Source: Bacteroidia bacterium
Lineage (GTDB): Bacteria; Bacteroidota; Bacteroidia; UBA8524
Assembly (NCBI GenBank): GCA_023277325.1
Contig: JALRIQ010000002.1
Span: 1 to 11,022 of the forward strand
Length of the DNA: 11,022 nucleotides
Reading direction: 5' to 3'
Of this stretch, positions 4,954-11,022 are shown one piece after another. The notes under the pieces are model-generated. The model saw only the letters and a program-made list of their open reading frames with translations, was not told where the DNA came from and searched no databases. Every line of letters begins with the position of its first letter. Within the stretch, counting starts at the first letter, position 1. The position numbers and the translations under genes were made by a program.

Positions 4954-7827
4954 TTAGTTCCGTTTGTTCTTTTCGGCCTGGGCATCAGCAATCAATTTGG
5001 CTTTTTGATCTTCCGCCTCTTTGATCAGTGCATTGCCTTTTTTCTCAGCTTCCGCATTCAGCATATCTGCCTTGAGCTTGGCTTCTTGTTTCAACTTATC
5101 TCCTGCCTTTTCCGCAGCCAGTTTTTTAATCGGGTTTGATCCTGCCTGCTTCAGAAGCTCTGCTGCTTGTTTGTCGGCTTCTGCCTTGAGGGCATTGCCT
5201 TGCTTTTCTGCCTCGGCTTTTAGCATATCTGCCTTTTTACGGGCTTCTTCAATCAATTGATCTCCTTTTGCAGAAGCTTTGTTGATCAATTCCTGCGCTA
5301 ATTCGTCTACCTTCTTCTTCACCTCCTCTTTTTTCTCGTCAATTACTTTCTTGACTTCCTCCTTCACCTGATTTTCGAGGTTTTCTTTGATTTCATTGAA
5401 GCTTGTAGTGATTTTCGGCGATTTGATTGTGCCACCCAAATGTGCATTGATGGTTAACTTATCTCCTACCCCAGCATTAATACCCAGCTTATTGGCTTCT
5501 CCCAGCATTCTCTGGATAGCAGAATTGCCCGCACCGCCTAAAATAGACTTTGGCACAGTGAGCTTTAGCTTATAATTAATCAACTGATCAAAAGTGGTAT
5601 AGCCATTTTCTTCCACAGCCAAAAGCATATCATTTAACTTGAGGTTAACAGGGTTTTTCAAGCTCACTTTTCCATCTTGAATAGTATAAGAAATATTGGT
5701 TTGACCAATATTTATTGTCTTCAATGCATCCAATTGCAGCTTGTCTGCCAATGCATTTGTTGGTTGAAATCCAGACAATACAGCCTCAGCTGTCTTCAGA
5801 AATCCAGAGCTGCTGATTGATGAAAGCACTGGGGTCATGTCTTTATTCAATAAACTGAACAAATCAGTACTCAAATTCATGCTACCCGAGAGGTGTTCGG
5901 CTATTGGTGCTAAGATTTGAACTGTATTGATATACTGGAAAGTTTCTGTAATCCCCACGTCCTGGAGTCCAAGTTTCATGGCAGTTTTTGGCTGCTCTGG
6001 GTTTTTAGAATCGTAGGTGCCTTCCATGGTTACTTTTCCGCCGAAGATGCCCATTTCTACTCCATTAAAGTAAAGCACCTGCTCTTTGATCTGGGCCGCA
6101 CCTTTCACTTCATTCAAAGTGAGGTTATCATACAGCACCTTATCCATATTTAAATTCAGATCGAATAGGATGTTTTCAGGAACAACAAAAGCCTCAAGCT
6201 CCATGGTATCATTAGGAGCTGGTGCTTCAACCTGCTCTTCTCCTTCTTCACTTAAAAAGGCATTGCAATCCAATAAACCAGCACTTACATCCAATCGTCC
6301 AGTAAGAACCTCACCTTCTTTGAACAAGAAGGCCAGGTAGTTCGACATTTCTCCACTCGCCTTAAAGTCGCTATGGCCATATTTGGCGATTAACGATTGA
6401 AGGTTTAAGGTTTTTGGACTAAACGCTAATCCTAAGTTAACCAATTCATAAGGCAAACTTTGTCCGTCGCTATAAACCAGGTTTTGCACATTAAGAAAGC
6501 CGCTTGCATTCATGGCTTCATAGTTATCTCCTTCGAAGCTGCTTACATTTCCTTTTGCTGAAAAATCAGCCTGAACACGTCCGGCCAGTTTTGTTCCTTC
6601 GTCAAGCGGAATCAAATTCTCGACATTCTCCAACATCACCAATCCGCGAGCTGCCATTTCCACATAAGGTTGCGACAGTGGTTTGGTAAGCAATAAACGC
6701 ATATCGAAGGGCTCCTTTCCAAACAAGAAATGAAGCTTCTGAAGGTTTACCACCGTATGATCAAGCTGTCCATCGGCATTATTCACCCGAAACAAGACTT
6801 GAATGTCGGAGAGTTTTTCAGGTAAGTCAGGGTAATTGAAAGTACCATTTTCGACCATCAGCTCCACTTCAAAGGCCGGGTAGATTTCCAATTCAGTATT
6901 TAACACCCCCTTCAGGTTCATATCCAATGCGGTGTTTCCGCTGGTTTGCACATTGGTAAAATCATGGGTGTAGATACTTGGAACGAGGGAGAGAATTTCT
7001 TTTAAGCTTGTTTTTTTACTAATCACCCTTAAATCCATGCTCATATTATCGTCGGGCATGGCCAAGAAACCATCTAGTCCGATTTCAAGGGCATTAAGGC
7101 GGAGTGTGTTTTCTTTAAAGTCGAAACGCATTGCGGGCATATTGATACCGATATCGCATTTCATTTCTGTATTGACCTTATTCAAGTAAGGAATGCCTTC
7201 CCTAATATAGGTAAGCGTTTGAATTTCGGTCAGCGTTTCGAGGATAAAATCATCCTGACTAAAATCACCTTTTCCGCTATGGTTGAGTCCTATTAATTCT
7301 GCCGACATATCCGATTCCAGGTCATCATATTCTACCCGCCCATTGCGGATTTCATAGCGTTTTAAACTCACCTTAAATGGTGTAGTCGTTTCTGAGTCTG
7401 CACTGGTATCTGGAGTTTCTTCGTCTGCTGGTTTTGTAATGTCCCAATTGGCTCTTCCATCTGCCAAAACACGGGCATGTATTATCGGTTCATCCAATAC
7501 GATTGAGCGGATATGTATTTCATCACCCTTTAATACACTCATAATATCGAGTGTTGCCTGGAAGGATTTCATTTTCAATAAGGTATCTCCTTCGGAATCA
7601 CCTCCATTCACTACTTCAATCGCGTCGATTTGGAGACTGAGGTTGGGGAAACTCCGAATTAGGCTCAAGCCAATATTCTCATCGAATTCTACCGTGGCAG
7701 TCAACTCTTCATTCACCGCTTTTTTAATTGACTTTACGATGGTACCCTTAAAGAATATAGGTACTGCAATGATGAGCCCTAAAAAAATGCCCAAAAGAAT
7801 TAGAAAGATGAAGAGGAGTTTTTTCAT
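4954..7827 (-). CDS. AsmA-family envelope protein with coiled-coil tail
   Basis: A 957-residue protein with an N-terminal anchor (LLFIFLILLGIFLGLIIAVP, residues 4-23). An AsmA-type N-terminal domain follows, with typical phrases such as NLSLQIDAIEVVN (62-74) and IHIRSIVLDEPIIHA (104-118). The middle is long and beta-rich, with acidic low-complexity linkers near 131-150 and 525-545. The AsmA C-terminal region ends at about 810 with LGGTIKSPKI. AsmA/TamB-like proteins are periplasmic beta-groove proteins tied to outer-membrane assembly and phospholipid transport between membranes. Residues 811-957 are an unusual Lys/Glu/Ala-rich helical tail carrying an internal duplication. It starts at an ATG without a clear Shine-Dalgarno sequence. 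An 80-base gap with no visible terminator leads into the UbiA gene, so shared transcription is possible. The family is confident; the role of the tail is unknown. Confidence 0.88.
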   Translation of the reverse strand: MKKLLFIFLILLGIFLGLIIAVPIFFKGTIVKSIKKAVNEELTATVEFDENIGLSLIRSFPNLSLQIDAIEVVNGGDSEGDTLLKMKSFQATLDIMSVLKGDEIHIRSIVLDEPIIHARVLADGRANWDITKPADEETPDTSADSETTTPFKVSLKRYEIRNGRVEYDDLESDMSAELIGLNHSGKGDFSQDDFILETLTEIQTLTYIREGIPYLNKVNTEMKCDIGINMPAMRFDFKENTLRLNALEIGLDGFLAMPDDNMSMDLRVISKKTSLKEILSLVPSIYTHDFTNVQTSGNTALDMNLKGVLNTELEIYPAFEVELMVENGTFNYPDLPEKLSDIQVLFRVNNADGQLDHTVVNLQKLHFLFGKEPFDMRLLLTKPLSQPYVEMAARGLVMLENVENLIPLDEGTKLAGRVQADFSAKGNVSSFEGDNYEAMNASGFLNVQNLVYSDGQSLPYELVNLGLAFSPKTLNLQSLIAKYGHSDFKASGEMSNYLAFLFKEGEVLTGRLDVSAGLLDCNAFLSEEGEEQVEAPAPNDTMELEAFVVPENILFDLNLNMDKVLYDNLTLNEVKGAAQIKEQVLYFNGVEMGIFGGKVTMEGTYDSKNPEQPKTAMKLGLQDVGITETFQYINTVQILAPIAEHLSGSMNLSTDLFSLLNKDMTPVLSSISSSGFLKTAEAVLSGFQPTNALADKLQLDALKTINIGQTNISYTIQDGKVSLKNPVNLKLNDMLLAVEENGYTTFDQLINYKLKLTVPKSILGGAGNSAIQRMLGEANKLGINAGVGDKLTINAHLGGTIKSPKITTSFNEIKENLENQVKEEVKKVIDEKKEEVKKKVDELAQELINKASAKGDQLIEEARKKADMLKAEAEKQGNALKAEADKQAAELLKQAGSNPIKKLAAEKAGDKLKQEAKLKADMLNAEAEKKGNALIKEAEDQKAKLIADAQAEKNKRN
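5011..5248 (-). repeat. Intragenic tandem duplication coding the coiled-coil tail of the AsmA-like protein
   Basis: Two imperfect copies of about 76 bases, at 5011-5086 and 5173-5248, are offset by exactly 162 bases (54 codons). They share identical cores such as GCATTGCCTT (5030 and, for nine bases, 5192) and AGCATATCTGCC (5060 and 5222). At protein level KADMLKAEAEKQGNALKAEA (around Met868) matches KADMLNAEAEKKGNALIKEA (around Met922). The offset is in frame, so this is a coding duplication of a helical module and not a mobile repeat. Confidence 0.8.
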
Positions 7828-7892
7828 GAAAATGAATTTGAAGTAAAATTAAGGGATTCCTTCCTGCTTATGGCAGACATCCTGCCAAATTC

Positions 7893-7927
7893 AAAAAAAA
7901 GTCCGAATGACGAATCATCCGGACTTT
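7893..7927 (-). terminator. Strong intrinsic terminator of the T9SS-protein gene
   Basis: Read on the minus strand, AAAGTCCGGATGA (7927-7915) pairs with TCATTCGGACTTT (7910-7898) in a 13-pair stem with one G-T wobble. The loop is TTCG (7914-7911), and a run of eight Ts (7900-7893) follows, overlapping the stem base. It lies about 20 bases after the TAA of the secreted-protein gene. It isolates that gene from the AsmA-like gene downstream. Confidence 0.92.
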
Positions 7928-7947
7928 AATTTATTGTTAAGTAGGTT

Positions 7948-10900
7948 TTATTCCGTAATTACCAATGTTTTCTGCCATTCATGTTTGGCATCATCACTGA
8001 TGAGCAACATGTAGGAACCAGCTGGAACATTCAGATTGAAAGAATGAATGCTTTCTCCTGGATTCAATTGAAGTGATCTATGTTCAATTAGTTTTCCGGC
8101 AATGTCCATAATGCGCAATTGAACCGTTTTTGCCTCAATCACCTCAAGATCCAAGTTGAAATTCCCATTGCTTGGATTCGGGTATACATTCCAGCCTCGC
8201 GCTAATTCCCATGGCTCCTGACCGACCATCCATGCTTCGAGAGGGTCCGAAGTATTTGAGCATCCAAATCCATTGGTAATTTTTACCACATAGACGCCAC
8301 TGGCTACCATGGTATGATTCCGGTTAATGGCAGATGGAATTACAACACCATCCAAGGTCCATTCATAGAAAGCCGCCGTCTCAGAACTTTGTAAGGAATT
8401 TCCCGTGCGTTGAATCGTGGGTTTAATCGGCGTATTGCTCACCGTAATCACGTCGGTTGCGGAGTTGCTGCATCCATTTGCGTCTGTATAGGTATAAGTA
8501 ATGGTGTGCCCACCAAAACCTGCCAATACAGGGTCGAATTGGTTATTCACCACCGATGTTCCTGAATAAGTTCCTCCTAAGGGCAAACCTCCTTCTAAGG
8601 TGAATGGATCTTTGTTAATGCAGGTATTTGGCTCTTTTAAGAAAAGTGTAACTGTTGGCCCATTATTGAGCTGCATGATGACCTCATTTGACATCACGGG
8701 TGTCGGAAATGCGCAAGAATCGTTGCTCGACATAGCGCATGAAACCGTATCATTCATATTTAGTGTAGATGAGATAAATGTAGCACTATTTGAGCCTACT
8801 GCAATTCCATTTACCATCCATTGATAACTCGGACTCGTGCCTCCAATCGTTGGCGTTGCGGTGAAGGTCACATTTGCACCTGCACAAGTAGGATTTGCAC
8901 TTGCGGCAATACTAACACTTGGTTGTGAAGCCGCATTCACTGTGATATAACTTGATTTTGTTTCTGTATCACTTCCTAATGCATTACTTGCTATCAAGGT
9001 AACCGCATAAGTACCGGGTGCCGTAAAGCGCACCACTGGGTTCTGAGAGGTATCTCCTGTATTGTCAACAAAGCTGACCGTATTCGGTGCAAAACTCCAT
9101 TTCCATTCAGTAGGATCAAATGCTGACATATCAGTGAAAGTCACTTTATTCGGCTCACAGGTTACCTGTTGCGATACAGTGAAGTCGGCAGCAGGTTTCT
9201 GCGCCGCAAAAGCGTCAGAAGAAAATAAGCCACGCCCATGCGTAGCTGCAATAACCATCATGTCTGAAGGACGAATTTGCAGCATATCTACACGTGTATT
9301 GGCTAACCCAGCGCTGCTGCTGGTCCATGACGGATTCGTTGCCGAGATGTCTCCACAGGTCCAGATACCTAAGTCAGTAGCTACAATTACCTCATATCTA
9401 TCATTCGGATTAAATAAAGCCCAGCGAACTGGTACATTAGGTAAATCCCCTTCAATACTGCTCCAATTGGTTCCTCCATCATTGGTATACCAAACGGAAA
9501 CAACACCATAATTAAAGAATGTAACGATCAGCTCATCGTCATCCGCACCTATTTCGATACACGACACTGTACCCACAGGCATAATAGCCCCTGTGATTTC
9601 TGTTACCGAATAAGAACCATTGGCATTACTCACTTTATAAACTTCACCCACATCGCTTCCTACAAAGACAGAGCTTGAATAGGGAGAACAGCGGATATGA
9701 CTTGCATCATCGCTCATTCCCGTCACGGTAATTGTTTCAGGCGACGCTGGAGACCCTGTCACATTTCTTACTCTCCAAATTGTTCCGGAACCTTTACCAC
9801 TGTACAGTACATTATCGTCATCGTGGTAATCGGCTGTATTGATGAACTTACCTGTATTATTATCCTCTATCAAACTTCCTGGAAAGGTCATTCCTGAGTT
9901 GGTTGACTTATAGAAGTTATTGTACACATAAGAACAGATAGCAACACTTGAATTGTCCTGATCAATAAAGCAGAAACCTCCATCTCCCCCAAAAACACGA
10001 ACAGTAGAATTCACGCCTGCCGTGCTATAACGCTGGGTTCCGTTATCCTGAGACCCTGCCAAAAAGTAGTGAGATCCGGAAGCCGGCCCCATGGCACATG
10101 AATAATATTGCGTTACGTTATAGTCCTTATTTCTATCGTCAATCACATCATTATTCTGCGCTGTAGAAATTGAGCTGGAGTAGAATACACCGCCGTCATT
10201 TCCAAAAATTACGGTTGAAGAGCTTCCCGGCTTAAAGCGAATTGCATGTTGATCTGCATGCACCAAAGAGCAATCTAGGTTAAAGAGGTTATTATTATTC
10301 GACCATTTAGAAATTTGCGACCAGGAAGAAGCGCCATTTGTAGAACGAAAGAGGTCTATACCTCCAGCAATCACAACATTGGCATCATTTGGATCTACAG
10401 CTATCACTAAATCATACCATGCCTGTCCACGTGTAAAATCCGTATTCGGGATACCATTATCGGCATCACTTGGCTCATTCATGCCCGACCAATTATTTCC
10501 GTAATCGGTTGTTTTGATAATGGCATGACATTCATTTTGGTTTTCGATAATGGCATAAACTGTATTGGAGTCGGAAGGTGCACAAGCAATCGCTACGCGA
10601 CCGTTCCCATTGGTGACTGATACGGATTCTTTCACAGTCCAGGTACTTCCATCACTTGAAGAAAGTACACGGCCGCCACCTTTATCTGAAGCAGAATATG
10701 AATTTGCTTTGGTACCCGCCCAAAGTTGATTGTTTGCTCCGATTTCTAGGTCGGCAGCAATGAATTTAATCGTTTGCCCGGGAACCGCAGGAGATACATT
10801 GGTAAAAGAAGCGCCTCCATTGGTTGAACGGCGAATTCCCGCAGAAGTTAGCCCATGAAAACTTCCTCCGTAATAACGTCCATCTACAGCAGCATAAACA

Positions 10901-11022
10901 ACTCCCTCAGAACCACCTTCATCGCGCACCACGATATCAAGCACCCAATAAAACCCGGTACTACTCGCCAATTGCGACCAACTTGTTCCTCCATTCGATG
11001 ATTTCCAAATACCCGCACCACG
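7948..11022 (-). CDS. Secreted BNR/Asp-box beta-propeller protein with PKD/Ig domains and T9SS type A sorting domain (5'-truncated)
   Basis: The frame is open to the right edge (1024 codons plus TAA), so the true start and signal peptide lie outside. Numbering from the first visible codon, residues 1 to about 605 are a sialidase/sortilin-like propeller with at least seven Asp-box signatures (SxxxGxxW/F): SSNGGTSW near 9, STNGGASF near 66, SSDGSTW near 122, TTDYGNNW near 171, STNGASSW near 227, STNSGMTF near 373, and TNDGGTNW near 513. A PKD domain follows (about 612-696, with FTDMSAF and APGTYAVTLIAS), then Ig/PKD-like modules with paired cysteines to about 925. The T9SS type A sorting domain fills the last 80 residues (NVYPNPSNGNFNLDL, then AGSYMLLIS near the end). 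The sorting domain predicts export across the outer membrane and attachment to, or release from, the cell surface. No catalytic acid or nucleophile can be assigned, so it may be a binding or adhesive protein. A strong terminator follows. Confidence 0.93.
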   Translation of the reverse strand, partial: RGAGIWKSSNGGTSWSQLASSTGFYWVLDIVVRDEGGSEGVVYAAVDGRYYGGSFHGLTSAGIRRSTNGGASFTNVSPAVPGQTIKFIAADLEIGANNQLWAGTKANSYSASDKGGGRVLSSSDGSTWTVKESVSVTNGNGRVAIACAPSDSNTVYAIIENQNECHAIIKTTDYGNNWSGMNEPSDADNGIPNTDFTRGQAWYDLVIAVDPNDANVVIAGGIDLFRSTNGASSWSQISKWSNNNNLFNLDCSLVHADQHAIRFKPGSSSTVIFGNDGGVFYSSSISTAQNNDVIDDRNKDYNVTQYYSCAMGPASGSHYFLAGSQDNGTQRYSTAGVNSTVRVFGGDGGFCFIDQDNSSVAICSYVYNNFYKSTNSGMTFPGSLIEDNNTGKFINTADYHDDDNVLYSGKGSGTIWRVRNVTGSPASPETITVTGMSDDASHIRCSPYSSSVFVGSDVGEVYKVSNANGSYSVTEITGAIMPVGTVSCIEIGADDDELIVTFFNYGVVSVWYTNDGGTNWSSIEGDLPNVPVRWALFNPNDRYEVIVATDLGIWTCGDISATNPSWTSSSAGLANTRVDMLQIRPSDMMVIAATHGRGLFSSDAFAAQKPAADFTVSQQVTCEPNKVTFTDMSAFDPTEWKWSFAPNTVSFVDNTGDTSQNPVVRFTAPGTYAVTLIASNALGSDTETKSSYITVNAASQPSVSIAASANPTCAGANVTFTATPTIGGTSPSYQWMVNGIAVGSNSATFISSTLNMNDTVSCAMSSNDSCAFPTPVMSNEVIMQLNNGPTVTLFLKEPNTCINKDPFTLEGGLPLGGTYSGTSVVNNQFDPVLAGFGGHTITYTYTDANGCSNSATDVITVSNTPIKPTIQRTGNSLQSSETAAFYEWTLDGVVIPSAINRNHTMVASGVYVVKITNGFGCSNTSDPLEAWMVGQEPWELARGWNVYPNPSNGNFNLDLEVIEAKTVQLRIMDIAGKLIEHRSLQLNPGESIHSFNLNVPAGSYMLLISDDAKHEWQKTLVITE

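Noticed and set aside
7841..7850. TAATTTTA-like -7 element upstream of the AsmA-like gene
   Set aside because: It is close to TAnnTTTG, but no TTG element sits at the expected 17-23-base spacing; the nearest TTTG is about 34 bases away.
7872..7886. Small inverted repeat GGCAG-ACATC-CTGCC between the terminator and the AsmA-like gene
   Set aside because: A five-pair stem with no T run and no matching regulatory family; too short to separate from chance.

Overview
The window looks like chromosomal DNA of a Bacteroidota bacterium, most likely of the Flavobacteriia type. The evidence is a C-terminal type IX secretion (T9SS) sorting domain on a BNR-propeller protein, a large AsmA-family protein of the Bacteroidota type, moderate-to-low GC, and start codons mostly without a Shine-Dalgarno sequence. 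All eight genes are on the minus strand, so transcription runs from high to low coordinates. No tRNA, rRNA, CRISPR array or insertion sequence was seen, and no stretch over 300 bases lacks a gene.

In transcription order: (1) 11022-7948, the 3' part of a very large secreted protein (BNR/Asp-box beta-propeller, PKD and Ig-like domains, T9SS sorting domain), cut by the window edge and closed by a strong intrinsic terminator. (2) 7827-4954, an AsmA-like envelope protein with an unusual lysine/glutamate/alanine-rich coiled-coil tail. (3) 4873-1173, four tightly packed, overlapping genes: a UbiA-family prenyltransferase, a type III polyketide synthase (chalcone-synthase fold, intact Cys-His-Asn triad), a SAM-dependent methyltransferase and an FAD-dependent oxidoreductase of the geranylgeranyl-reductase/hydroxylase type. 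(4) 1026-94, a membrane-anchored coiled-coil protein of unknown function. (5) 87-1, the first 29 codons of a metallo-beta-lactamase-fold/beta-CASP hydrolase running off the left edge.

The centre of interest is the four-gene block. It has the logic of the alkylresorcinol/alkylquinone operons of Streptomyces (srsABC) and Bacillus (bps): the PKS makes an alkyl-resorcinol or -pyrone from a fatty acyl starter, the methyltransferase alkylates it and the flavoenzyme oxidises it. The extra UbiA enzyme suggests prenylation, which would make a membrane meroterpenoid or quinone-like lipid. The product is inference; the enzyme classes and the translational coupling are visible in the sequence. The neighbouring AsmA-like protein may share the transcript, since no terminator separates it from the UbiA gene, but a functional link is only speculative.
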